Positions 16,555 to 24,574 of a stretch of 64,000 nt of DNA are shown here, one piece after another (position 1 is the first letter of the stretch; each line of letters opens with the position of its first letter). The translations under genes were made by a program, and so were the position numbers. Source of the stretch: Achromobacter sp. Marseille-Q4962 (lineage in GTDB: Bacteria; Pseudomonadota; Gammaproteobacteria; Burkholderiales; Burkholderiaceae_B); contig NZ_CALSFU010000012.1 in the NCBI RefSeq assembly GCF_943737005.1, positions 62,001 through 126,000 of the forward strand, in the 5' to 3' direction. Below the pieces are notes generated by a model. That model did not search any database and was not told the origin of the DNA. It was given only the letters and a program-made list of their open reading frames with translations.

Positions 16555-18051
16555 TCAGGCGGGCGCGAACGGCTCGCCCATCGGCCGGGTGCGGATGCCC
16601 GGCCGCAACCGCGTCCAGGGCAGGTCGGCGCTGTCGGCCTGCATGGGGCCGGGCGCCTTGGCCACCAGCACTTCTTCCGCGATGGGCTGGAAGTCCGCGC
16701 GGAAATGCACCGAGCTTTTCACGACCACGATCTTCATCTGCTCAGGATGCACGTTGCCGGTGCGAAAGAGGTTGCGGTCCAGCATCTGCGACTTGCCCGA
16801 GCTCACCACCACCCGCACGCCGCCCGTGCGCAGGCAGGCCACGGGCCCCACATTGGCCTGCACGCCGTGCATCATGGGGCCGTCGAAGCGGCATTTGCCG
16901 TCGCCCAGATGCTCCACCACGAACTCCCCGCGCAGCGGCGCATCGCCCGGCACGCCCGATCTGCCGCCCAGCGCCAGCGCGACGCGGCTGCCCACGCCGG
17001 CGCGCATTGCCTCGCGCACTGCGTCCGGGTCCCACAGCAGCCCCAGCGCCGCGTCCTGCGCATCGGCCTCGATCAGGGCGCGCAGCATGCCGGTGGTGTT
17101 GGAGTCGCCGCCCGCGCCCGGGTTGTCCTGGGTGTCGGCGATGACCACGGGCCGGCCGGCCCCGCGCGCGATTTCCTGCGCCTGGCGCACCGCCTCGTCC
17201 GGTGCGAGGAACGGCACGGCCCACTGCGGCTCGGCCCTGACCGTCAGTTCGTACAGTTCGGCCACTGCCCGTTCCAGCCGGCCGACGTCCACGCCATGGC
17301 CCCACACCACCGGCCCGCATTCCGGAAAATCCGCGGCCGGAAAACCCGGCGCGTACGACAGCGAGGCCAGCCCCGCGTCGCGCTCCAGCGTCGCGAGCGC
17401 CTCGTAGACGGACCTGGCCGGCTCCAGCATCGTGCACATGCCATTGATGGGAATCAGGAAGGGCAGGCGCAGCGCGTGCGTGCGCAGCGCGCCGCCGGCC
17501 CGCACGGCATCGATCAGCAGGCGGTACGCGCGCTCGCCGGTTTCCGCCATGTCCACGTGCGGATAGCTGCGGTAGGCCACCAGCGCCGTGGCTTCGCGCA
17601 GCATGGCGGCCGTGACGTTGGCATGCAGGTCCAGGCTCGCCACGATGGGCACGGCGCGTCCGATGGCGGCGCGCAGACGCGTCAGCAGCTCGCCTTCGCC
17701 GTCGTCGCTGTCCACCGTGACCATGGCGCCGTGCAGGTCCAGGTAGATGGCGTCGTAGCGGCGGGTGCGGGCGGCTTCCACGATCTCGCCCGCGATGCGC
17801 TCGAACGCCTCGCGCGTCACATGCGCAGAAGGGCTGGCCGCCGCCCAGATCACGGGCTCGAGCTGGTGGCCGTCTGCCCGCGCCGTGCGGATGAAGCCTC
17901 CCGCCGGGATGTTGACGTCGGCATAGGCCAGCACGTCGGCGCCGCGCGCCATGGCCGGGAACCCCTCGCCGTTGACGAAATTTGCGTAATCGGCCCGGGT
18001 GGGCGCGAACGTGTTGGTTTCGTGCTGGAAACCGGCAACCAGTATCTTCAT
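16555..18051 (-). CDS. MlrC-type M81 family metallopeptidase
   Basis: A 498-residue protein of the MlrC family, named for the zinc enzyme that finishes microcystin-linear-peptide breakdown in sphingomonads. Typical blocks: MKILVAGFQHETNTFAP at the start, YLDLHGAMVT and SLDLHANVT in the N-terminal DUF1485 part, and VIADTQDNPGAGGDSNTTGML in the middle. The His and Asp residues in these blocks are likely metal ligands. Most homologues outside cyanotoxin degraders have unknown amide substrates, so the microcystin name should not be taken literally. The start at 18051 has AAGGA upstream, while another ATG three codons earlier overlaps the MFS stop. The pair with the MFS gene implies uptake and hydrolysis of one compound. 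Confidence 0.88.
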   Translation of the reverse strand: MKILVAGFQHETNTFAPTRADYANFVNGEGFPAMARGADVLAYADVNIPAGGFIRTARADGHQLEPVIWAAASPSAHVTREAFERIAGEIVEAARTRRYDAIYLDLHGAMVTVDSDDGEGELLTRLRAAIGRAVPIVASLDLHANVTAAMLREATALVAYRSYPHVDMAETGERAYRLLIDAVRAGGALRTHALRLPFLIPINGMCTMLEPARSVYEALATLERDAGLASLSYAPGFPAADFPECGPVVWGHGVDVGRLERAVAELYELTVRAEPQWAVPFLAPDEAVRQAQEIARGAGRPVVIADTQDNPGAGGDSNTTGMLRALIEADAQDAALGLLWDPDAVREAMRAGVGSRVALALGGRSGVPGDAPLRGEFVVEHLGDGKCRFDGPMMHGVQANVGPVACLRTGGVRVVVSSGKSQMLDRNLFRTGNVHPEQMKIVVVKSSVHFRADFQPIAEEVLVAKAPGPMQADSADLPWTRLRPGIRTRPMGEPFAPA

Positions 18052-18056
18052 GGCAT

Positions 18057-19370
18057 TCATCCTTGGACGCGGGCATGCCGCGTGAAAAGCAGGGGCAGCA
18101 CGCCGGCGGCGAGCAGGGCGGCGATGGCGTACAGGCCGGCGTCGAGCGAGTGCGTGGCCGACTTCGCCCAGCCGATCAGCGCCGGGCTGACGAAGCCGCC
18201 CAGCAGCCCGATGCTGTTGATGAGCGCGATGCCGCCGGCAGCGGCCGCGCCTTTCAGGTGTTGCGAGGGCACGGCCCAGAATACCGTGTACGCGCCCCAC
18301 ATCAGCGCCGTGGCGAGAACGAGCAGCGTCATGGAAACGGAAAAGTGCTGGGGCAGGGCGAGCGCGCCCGCCAGCGCGGCGCCGGCAGCCAGGGCTGCGC
18401 CCACCACGTGCCAGCGGCGCTCGCGCAGCCGGTCGGAACTGCGCGACAGCGCAAACATCGCCGCCATCGCGGCGAGATACGGCGCGGCCGACCAGATGCC
18501 GATTTCCATGGTGTCGCGCACGCCCGCGGCCTGCAGCATCGTGGGCAGCCAGAAGCTCACCGCGTAGATGCCGCTGATCAGGCAGAAATAAGGGATGGCG
18601 AGCGCGTAGATGCCGGGGTCGCGCAGCACGTCGCGAAACGAGTGCGTGGCCTGGGCGGCATGGCGCGGCTGCAGGTCCGCGGCAAGCAGCTCGCGCTCGC
18701 GCGGCGCGAGCCAGCGCGCCTCGTCCGGCTTGTCGGCCAGGCACAGGAACGCCGCCACGCCCAGGGCCACGCAGGGCAGACCCTCCACCAGGAACATCCA
18801 TTGCCAGCCTTCCATGCCGTGCGCGCCGCTGAACCGCGTCATGATCCACGCCGACAGCGGGCCGCCCAGCATGCCGCCGATCGGGCCGGCGCACATCACC
18901 ACCGCCATCACCGTCGCCATGCGCTTGCCGGAGTACCAATAGGTCAGGTAGAAAATCATGCCCGGCGCGAAGCCGGCCTCGAACACGCCCAGCAGGAAAC
19001 GCAGCGCATAAAAGCTGTACTCGCCGCGCACGAACAGCATGCAGGCCGAGGTCAGGCCCCACAGGATCATGATGCGGCAGATCGTCCTGCGCGCGCCGAT
19101 GCGCACCAGCAGCAGGTTGCTGGGAATCTCGAAGAGCACATAGCCCAGGAAGAAAATGCCGGCTCCCAGGCCATAGGCGGCATCGGACAGCCCCACGTCG
19201 GCCTGCATCTGCAGCTTCGCAAAGCCGATATTGACGCGGTCCAGGTAGGCGAAGGTGTAGCAGAGCAGCAGCAGCGGCAACAGGCGCCAGCTGATCTTGC
19301 GATAGACCGAATCGAGGTCGGCGGATGCCGGCGCACCGCAGGCGCGGGCGGACGTGGCGCTCAAACTCAT
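18057..19370 (-). CDS. MFS transporter, anion:cation symporter type
   Basis: A 437-residue permease with about twelve membrane helices. The start RKISWRLLPLLLLCYTFAYLDRVNIGFAKLQM is characteristic of the ACS branch of the major facilitator superfamily, which carries organic acids such as tartrate, phthalate, glucarate or 4-hydroxyphenylacetate by proton symport. The conserved GxxxAGFxPGMIFYLTYWY segment lies in helix 4-5. It precedes the MlrC-like gene with a 4-base overlap to that gene's first ATG, so the two are co-transcribed. A LysR gene is divergent with a palindrome between. The substrate is probably an amide- or peptide-like carboxylate handled by MlrC (inference). Confidence 0.93.
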   Translation of the reverse strand: MSLSATSARACGAPASADLDSVYRKISWRLLPLLLLCYTFAYLDRVNIGFAKLQMQADVGLSDAAYGLGAGIFFLGYVLFEIPSNLLLVRIGARRTICRIMILWGLTSACMLFVRGEYSFYALRFLLGVFEAGFAPGMIFYLTYWYSGKRMATVMAVVMCAGPIGGMLGGPLSAWIMTRFSGAHGMEGWQWMFLVEGLPCVALGVAAFLCLADKPDEARWLAPRERELLAADLQPRHAAQATHSFRDVLRDPGIYALAIPYFCLISGIYAVSFWLPTMLQAAGVRDTMEIGIWSAAPYLAAMAAMFALSRSSDRLRERRWHVVGAALAAGAALAGALALPQHFSVSMTLLVLATALMWGAYTVFWAVPSQHLKGAAAAGGIALINSIGLLGGFVSPALIGWAKSATHSLDAGLYAIAALLAAGVLPLLFTRHARVQG

Positions 19371-19449
19371 GCAAGTTTCCCTTTGTGATTGTCGGGCCCG
19401 TGGCCCTGATGGCATTGCACGCAGCAGGCGCCATGCTCGCAGACCATGG

Positions 19450-19463
19450 TGTTGTAGACAACA
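19450..19463. promoter_or_regulatory. Palindrome in the MFS/LysR divergent region
   Basis: TGTTGT-AG-ACAACA, a perfect dyad with 6-bp arms, lies 80 bases before the MFS start and 64 before the LysR start. It is the only strong dyad in this gap and a reasonable LysR or repressor site. Confidence 0.4.
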
Positions 19464-19526
19464 ACCGTTTTCATCACTTATCGTTCGCTTTTGAGCAACG
19501 CACGCGCACCCCGGCGCGGCCCCGCC

Positions 19527-20450
19527 ATGAAGGATCTCAACCAGACCCGGCTGCGCTACATGCACGAGGTCATCGTTTGCGGCTCGATACGCGGCGCGGC
19601 CGAAAAACTGGACATGTCGCCCTCGGTCATCAGCCGCCAGATCCAGTTGCTGGAAAAAGAAATCGGCCTGCCGCTCTTCGAGCGGCGTCCGCGCGGCCTG
19701 GCGCCCACCGATGCGGCCGAGATGCTGGAGGAATTCCTGCGCGGCTACCGCGCCCAGCGCGAACACCTGGAAACCCGCCTGCAGGAGCTGCGCGGCATGC
19801 GGCGCGGCTACGTGGAAATCAGCATGAGCGAGGGCATGATCGAGGCGCTGATGACCCATGCGCTGGGCCCTTACTGCAAGGAGTTTCCCCACATCCGCGT
19901 GGCCATCAATACCGCCTCGGTGGACGAGGTGGTCGAAGCCGTGCGCACCGACCGCGCCCACATCGGCCTGGCCTTCAATCCGCCCGTGCATCCCGAAGTG
20001 CGCGTGCGCGCGCGGCACATCATTCCGGTCGGCGCCCTGGTGCGCGCCGACCACCCGCTCGCGCGCAAGGGCCGGGCCATCGCGGTGAAGGAGCTCGTCA
20101 AGTATCCCCTGGCGCTGATGACGCTGCCCTACGGCCTGCGCCGCATCGTGGACATGCTGGAATTCAGCGAAAAGATCCACCTGTCGCCGGCCCTGACCAC
20201 CAACTCGCTGGCCGTGCTGCGCCAGTACGCCCTGAGCGGAGCCGGCGCCGTGCTCATGGCCGACATCGGCCAGCCTCCCGAGGCGGCCGGCGGGGCGCTG
20301 GTGCACGTGCCCATCGACCACCCGCTGTTGCGGCAGACCGAAATGCAGCTGATGGTGCGCCTGGGCCGGCCCTTGTCCACCGCCGCCGCCGAACTGCTGC
20401 GCAGGATCGAGCTGCGTTTGCCGCTATTCAAGGGCACGTCCGGGCAATGA
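19527..20450 (+). CDS. LysR-type transcriptional regulator
   Basis: A 307-residue LysR protein with helix-turn-helix VCGSIRGAAEKLDMSPSVISRQIQLLEKEIGLPLFERRPRG and a standard effector domain. The ATG at 19527 gives the usual ten residues before the first helix; a TTG twelve codons upstream (19491) is also in frame and neither has a Shine-Dalgarno sequence, so the start is uncertain. It is divergent from the MFS-MlrC operon and presumably its activator. Downstream it converges with the split transketolase. Confidence 0.9.
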   Translation: MKDLNQTRLRYMHEVIVCGSIRGAAEKLDMSPSVISRQIQLLEKEIGLPLFERRPRGLAPTDAAEMLEEFLRGYRAQREHLETRLQELRGMRRGYVEISMSEGMIEALMTHALGPYCKEFPHIRVAINTASVDEVVEAVRTDRAHIGLAFNPPVHPEVRVRARHIIPVGALVRADHPLARKGRAIAVKELVKYPLALMTLPYGLRRIVDMLEFSEKIHLSPALTTNSLAVLRQYALSGAGAVLMADIGQPPEAAGGALVHVPIDHPLLRQTEMQLMVRLGRPLSTAAAELLRRIELRLPLFKGTSGQ

Positions 20451-20484
20451 GGGCGGCGCCAGGGCGGCCGGGGCGCCGCGCGGC

Positions 20485-21471
20485 TCAAGCGTCAGCGCGT
20501 CCGCCGGCCGAGCTCGCTTTCAGGGCGAGGAAGGCTTCCACGACCGCGGGCGCGTCCAGGCCGAACTCGCGCATGAGGTAGGGCGTGCTGGCGCCGTAGG
20601 CGAAGCGGTCGGGCACGCCGATGCGTTTGAAGCGCACGGCCCGGCCGCTTTCCGCAATGGCCTCGGCGACTGCCGCGCCCAGGCCGCCGATGACGGAGTG
20701 GTTTTCGATGGTGAGCACCGTGCCGGCTTCCAGCACGTGCGCCAGCAGTTCCTCGGGCAGGGGCTTGAGCCGCGTGACGGCGATTACGCCCACGTCCAGC
20801 CCGCGCTCTTGCAGTTGCCCGGCGGCGGCCTGGGCGGCGGGCACGCTCAGGCCGCAGGCCAGCAGCAGGCCGTCGCGCCCGGCGCGCAGCCGGGCGAGGC
20901 CGTTGGCCGCCGGAATGCCGGCCTTGCCGGCGCCGCCGCCCGCGCGGGCCAGCCGCAGATAGACCGGCCCTTCGTGCGCCAGCGCCTCGGCCACCGCCTG
21001 GGCCGTCTGGCCCGGCGCCGGCTCGATGATGCGCATGTTCGGCAGGGCGCGCATGAGGGCAATGTCGTCGATGGCCTGGTGGCTCACGCCCAGCAGGGTG
21101 TCCAGGCCGGGAATGAAGCCGACCAGCTTGGCGTTGAGATTCGGGTAGGCGAGCTGCATCGCCACCTGGTCATACGCGCGCCGCGTCGCGAAAACGCTGA
21201 AGGTGTGGACGAAAGGAATGCAGCCGCAGCGCGCCATGCCGCCGGCCATGCCGACCATGTTGGCCTCGGCGATGCCGGCCTGGAAGAACTGCGCCGGCAG
21301 CGCGTCGCGGATGAGATCGGTCTCGGTGGGGCCGCTCAGGTCGGCCGTCAGGGCAACGATGCGGGGATCGCGCCGGGCCGCCTCCAGCAGGGCCTGTCCG
21401 TAGGGCTTGGGCGTCGCGGCATTGCCGGAGCGGTCGGTGAAATCGTTGACGGTCAGCATAGGGCTGCTCAT
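20485..21471 (-). CDS. Transketolase, C-terminal subunit (split type)
   Basis: A 328-residue protein equal to the pyrimidine-binding and C-terminal domains of transketolase. FFQAGIAEANMVGMAGGMA contains the conserved Glu that activates thiamine diphosphate. The C-terminal domain ends with ENHSVIGGLGAAVAEA. It has to pair with the N-terminal subunit encoded just upstream to make a working enzyme that moves two-carbon units between sugar phosphates or related ketols. Its start overlaps the stop of that gene (ATGA). Split transketolases in catabolic clusters usually serve a dedicated pathway rather than central metabolism; here the partner genes are an aminotransferase and an amidase/importer set. 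Confidence 0.9.
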   Translation of the reverse strand: MSSPMLTVNDFTDRSGNAATPKPYGQALLEAARRDPRIVALTADLSGPTETDLIRDALPAQFFQAGIAEANMVGMAGGMARCGCIPFVHTFSVFATRRAYDQVAMQLAYPNLNAKLVGFIPGLDTLLGVSHQAIDDIALMRALPNMRIIEPAPGQTAQAVAEALAHEGPVYLRLARAGGGAGKAGIPAANGLARLRAGRDGLLLACGLSVPAAQAAAGQLQERGLDVGVIAVTRLKPLPEELLAHVLEAGTVLTIENHSVIGGLGAAVAEAIAESGRAVRFKRIGVPDRFAYGASTPYLMREFGLDAPAVVEAFLALKASSAGGRADA

Positions 21472-22337
21472 TGTTGTGCCTCCAGCGCGTCGAGTTCCTC
21501 CAGCGCCAGCCGCGCCGCTTCCGCGGGCAGGCGCAGATTGTGGCCGAGTATGCCCTCCAGGGAAGGCGCGCCCTTGCCGACCAGGGTGCGCGCAATAATG
21601 CACTGCGGCTGCCCGCGGACGGCCCGCGCCTGCGCCAGGGCCTGCAGGATGGCGGCGATGTCGTTGCCGTCGATGTCCTGCACGTGCCAGCCGAAGGCGC
21701 GCCATTTGTCGGCCAGCGGTTCGTGCGGCTGGACCTGGTCCACGTGGCCCTCCACCTGCATGTTGTTCGCGTCGATGATCAGGCAGAGCCGGTCCAGCTT
21801 CCAGTTGCCGGCCGCAAGCGCGGCTTCCCAGACCTGGCCTTCCTGCAATTCGCCGTCGCCCAGCATGACGTAGACCCGGCTGTCGCGCCCCGGGCTGTCG
21901 CGCCCCGCACGCTGCATGGCGGCGGCCATGCCCACGCCGACGGACAGGCCCTGGCCCAGCGAGCCGCAGGTGGCCTCGATCATGGGGCCGAGCCGTTCGG
22001 ATGCGTTGATTTCCAGCGGCGAGCCGTCGGCGCAGTACGTGTCGAGCTGCGCCGGCGGGAAATAGCCGCGCGCCGCCAGCGTGGCGTAGAAGATGGCGGT
22101 GTTGTGCGCCGTGGACAGGATGAAGCGATCGCGCAGCGGCCAGCCGGGCGCGTCCGGCTGCTCGCGCATCTCGGCGAAATACAGCACGGCGAAGAGATCG
22201 GCGGCCCCCAGGCCCTGCTGCACATAGCCCTGGCCCGTGCGGGCCACCATGCGCACGACCTGCTTGCGCAGCGTATGCGCGATGCGGCCGAGTCCGGCGA
22301 TGTCGCGGGTGGGGGCGAAAGAGAGCGGTGCTTCCAT
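21468..22337 (-). CDS. Transketolase, N-terminal subunit (split type)
   Basis: A 289-residue subunit carrying the thiamine-diphosphate pyrophosphate-binding domain. The ThDP/Mg motif is GDGELQEGQVWEAALAAGNWKLDRLCLIIDANN, here covering about residues 146-178. STAHNTAIFYATLAARGY and CGSLGQGLSVGVGMA are the usual substrate-side blocks. It is nine bases downstream of the aminotransferase stop, so aminotransferase, N-subunit and C-subunit form one operon. Substrate unknown. Confidence 0.91.
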   Translation of the reverse strand: MEAPLSFAPTRDIAGLGRIAHTLRKQVVRMVARTGQGYVQQGLGAADLFAVLYFAEMREQPDAPGWPLRDRFILSTAHNTAIFYATLAARGYFPPAQLDTYCADGSPLEINASERLGPMIEATCGSLGQGLSVGVGMAAAMQRAGRDSPGRDSRVYVMLGDGELQEGQVWEAALAAGNWKLDRLCLIIDANNMQVEGHVDQVQPHEPLADKWRAFGWHVQDIDGNDIAAILQALAQARAVRGQPQCIIARTLVGKGAPSLEGILGHNLRLPAEAARLALEELDALEAQQ

Positions 22338-22346
22338 GGAAGTTCC

Positions 22347-23603
22347 TCACAGGGTCGCGGCCAGGCGCGAGAAGGCATGATCCGTGACCTGCAGCGCCAG
22401 GTCGATGTCCTGGGCCGTGTGGGCAAGGCTCAGGAACATGTTGTGCCGGTGGTGCAGGTAAATGCCTGCCTTGAGCGCCTCGGCCGCAAAGCGCGCGCCC
22501 TTGGCGTAGTCGGGATCGTCGTCGAACAGCACCAGCGGCAATTGCGCCGGCCCGGTCTGGCTGATGCCCACGCCATGCCGCGCCGCCTGGCGCGCCAGGC
22601 CCTCGCGCAGGCGTTGCCCCATCTGCTCGAAATGCCGCACGGCCTGCGCGTTTTCCAGCACGTCCAGCGTGGCCAGCGCCGCGGCCATGGCCACGCCGCC
22701 CATCCAGAACGAGCCGGTGATGTAGACCTGCTGCGCGCCCTGGCGGAAGGCGTCGTTGCCCGTCACCGCCGCCAGCGCATAGCCATTGGCGATGGCTTTG
22801 CTCCAGGCGCACAGGTCCGGCCGCACGCCCAGCGGTTCCCAACTGCCGTGCAACGACAGCCGCAAACCCGCGCGGACCTCGTCGATGACCAGGGCCGCGC
22901 CGGCGCGGTCGCACAGCTCGCGCGCGCGCCGGGCGAAGGCGGCCCGCGGCAGTTCCTGGGGCTGGCCGAGGTCATGGCGGAAGGCCGACACCAGGATGGC
23001 GGCCAGGTCGTCGCCCGCTTCGCGCGCGGCCGTCTCCAGGCTCTCGACGTCGTTATACCGGAAGTAGATGAGGTGGGCGCGGTCTTCGGCGGTGACGCCG
23101 GCCAGGGAAGGGCTGCACCAGGGCACCGCGCCGTGATAGGCGCCGCGGGCCAGCAGGATCTTGCGCTTGCCGGTGCCGGCGCGCGCAATGGTCAGCGCCG
23201 CGGTGGTGGCGTCGGTGCCGTTCTTCTGGAAAAGCGCCCAGTCCGCGTGCGGCAGCAGCGCGACCATGCGCTCGGACAGCTCGACCAGGCGGGCGGTGGG
23301 CCCGTTCATGCAGTCGCCCTGCAGGGCCTGGCGGCGCGCCGCTTCTTCCACGGCCGGATGCCGGTGCCCCGCGATGACGGGACCCCAGCTGCACATGAAA
23401 TCGACGAACTCCCTGCCGTCGACATCCCACACCCGGCATCCCTGCGCCCGCGCGAAGTATTGCGGATACCCCGGCGGCAACAGCCTGGCGTTCAGGTGGC
23501 CGTACATGCCGCCTGGAATCACCTTTTCGGCGCGGCTGCGCAGCCGCGCGTCTTCGAGAACACTGCTACTGCCAGGAGTTACTACCATGGAGGTGGCGGT
23601 CAT
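22347..23603 (-). CDS. Class III aminotransferase, GSA-aminomutase-like
   Basis: A 418-residue PLP enzyme. The N-terminal part VIPGGMYGHLNARLLPPGYPQYFARAQGCRVWDVDGREFVDFMCSWGP resembles glutamate-1-semialdehyde 2,1-aminomutase, and FQKNGTDATTAALTIARAGTGKRKILLARGAYHGA and VIDEVRAGLRL are family blocks. The PLP lysine is in WSKAIANGY near residue 268. AGGA seven bases before the ATG at 23603 decides the start. It is probably not the haem enzyme HemL: it is embedded in a catabolic operon with a split transketolase and preceded by an operator-like dyad. It would transaminate or isomerise an amino sugar or amino-aldehyde (inference). Confidence 0.88.
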   Translation of the reverse strand: MTATSMVVTPGSSSVLEDARLRSRAEKVIPGGMYGHLNARLLPPGYPQYFARAQGCRVWDVDGREFVDFMCSWGPVIAGHRHPAVEEAARRQALQGDCMNGPTARLVELSERMVALLPHADWALFQKNGTDATTAALTIARAGTGKRKILLARGAYHGAVPWCSPSLAGVTAEDRAHLIYFRYNDVESLETAAREAGDDLAAILVSAFRHDLGQPQELPRAAFARRARELCDRAGAALVIDEVRAGLRLSLHGSWEPLGVRPDLCAWSKAIANGYALAAVTGNDAFRQGAQQVYITGSFWMGGVAMAAALATLDVLENAQAVRHFEQMGQRLREGLARQAARHGVGISQTGPAQLPLVLFDDDPDYAKGARFAAEALKAGIYLHHRHNMFLSLAHTAQDIDLALQVTDHAFSRLAATL

Positions 23604-23642
23604 TTTTTTTCCTGTCGTTGCGTTGCAGGGGCCGGGCGTGAA

Positions 23643-23663
23643 CACGATACATGATATATGATG
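23643..23663. promoter_or_regulatory. AT-rich dyad before the aminotransferase operon (copy 1)
   Basis: A 21-base element beginning CACGATACAT and ending ATATATGATG. Seventeen of 21 positions equal the element at 24519-24539 in the same register. It lies 40 bases before the aminotransferase start and after the end of the GntR gene, so the operon has its own promoter. AT-rich dyads of this kind are typical operators of FCD-GntR regulators, and such a regulator is encoded next door. Confidence 0.6.
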
Positions 23664-23709
23664 TTTTGACGCAGGGTAAAGCCTTTGCCGCGGGCGCGAT
23701 GCAAAACGT

Positions 23710-24441
23710 TCAGCCGCGCGGCTTGCGGCGCACCGATTTCGTCGAGGACTTCTTGATGGGTTCGGGCTCGGTGCCGTCGATGGTTTCGAGATAGGCGACG
23801 AACCTCTCGCCGCCCTCGATCAGGTCCTGCTCGACGGCCGTCGCGAGCGCATTGGCGTCGCCCTGCTTGAGGGCCGTGATGATGCGCTGGTGCTGGTGCT
23901 CGCCGCGATAGGTGGGATGCCCGTGCGGATAAAGGTAATTCAGGAGCGGGCCGGCCTGGATCCACAGCCGCTCGAGAATGTCGGTGAGCTGGCTCATGCC
24001 CGAACGGCGATAGAGGGCGAAATGGAAATCGAAGTTGGATTGCACCGCCTGCGGATAGTCTTTCACCTTCTCGGCGCGGATCAGCGTGGCGTGGATGTGC
24101 TCGAGCTCGGCGATGAAAGCCTCGTCGACATGGGGCAGGGCCTCGACCGCGGCCACCGGCTCGAGCATCAGGCGCAGCCGGCGGATTTCCATGTACTCGG
24201 CCAGCGACAGGCGGCGCGTGAGGAAGTAGTAGCCCGCCTTCATTTCGATGGCGCCATCGTTGGTGAGCAGCAGGATGGCTTCGCGCACCGGCGTTTCGCT
24301 GACGTTGAGGTCGGCGGCCAGTTCGCCGATCTTCAGCCGCTGCCCGGGCTGGAAGCGCCCGGACATCAGCCGGTCGCGCAGGGTGCGGTAGACCTGGTGC
24401 GTGAGGCTGGAACGGACGACAGAGGGTTTTGCGGTGGCCAT
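23710..24441 (-). CDS. GntR-family regulator, FCD subfamily
   Basis: A 243-residue regulator. An N-terminal winged helix (VYRTLRDRLMSGRFQPGQRLKIGELAADLNVSETPVREAILLL) is followed by an FCD effector domain whose helical metal-binding pattern includes FDFHFALYRRSG and EHQHQRIITAL. The tail is Lys/Arg-rich. It lies between two almost identical dyads, one in the divergent region with the acylase and one before the aminotransferase, so it very likely represses both operons until an inducer binds. A codon-level start at 24441 fits the family; no clear Shine-Dalgarno sequence is visible. Confidence 0.92.
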   Translation of the reverse strand: MATAKPSVVRSSLTHQVYRTLRDRLMSGRFQPGQRLKIGELAADLNVSETPVREAILLLTNDGAIEMKAGYYFLTRRLSLAEYMEIRRLRLMLEPVAAVEALPHVDEAFIAELEHIHATLIRAEKVKDYPQAVQSNFDFHFALYRRSGMSQLTDILERLWIQAGPLLNYLYPHGHPTYRGEHQHQRIITALKQGDANALATAVEQDLIEGGERFVAYLETIDGTEPEPIKKSSTKSVRRKPRG

Positions 24442-24518
24442 GTTGTCTTTGCGGGTGGCGTCGGCCGATATTTTAGGGAATCTAGGTAGAACTACCGATA
24501 TCGGGGCGGTTGAAGTAA

Positions 24519-24539
24519 CACGATATATTATATATTGTG
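24519..24539. promoter_or_regulatory. AT-rich dyad in the GntR/acylase divergent region (copy 2)
   Basis: A 21-base near-perfect palindrome (19 of 21 positions symmetrical) running from CACGATATAT to ATATATTGTG. It is 36 bases upstream of the acylase start and 78 upstream of the GntR start. With the copy at 23643-23663 it forms a pair of probable binding sites for the local GntR regulator. Confidence 0.65.
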
Positions 24540-24574
24540 ATTGCGAATCGAGGCGCTGCCGCATAGGAGGCCGG

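Noticed and set aside
22347-23603. hemL (glutamate-1-semialdehyde aminomutase) for haem synthesis
   Set aside because: It is in an operator-controlled operon with a split transketolase and catabolic genes; only general class III similarity supports hemL.
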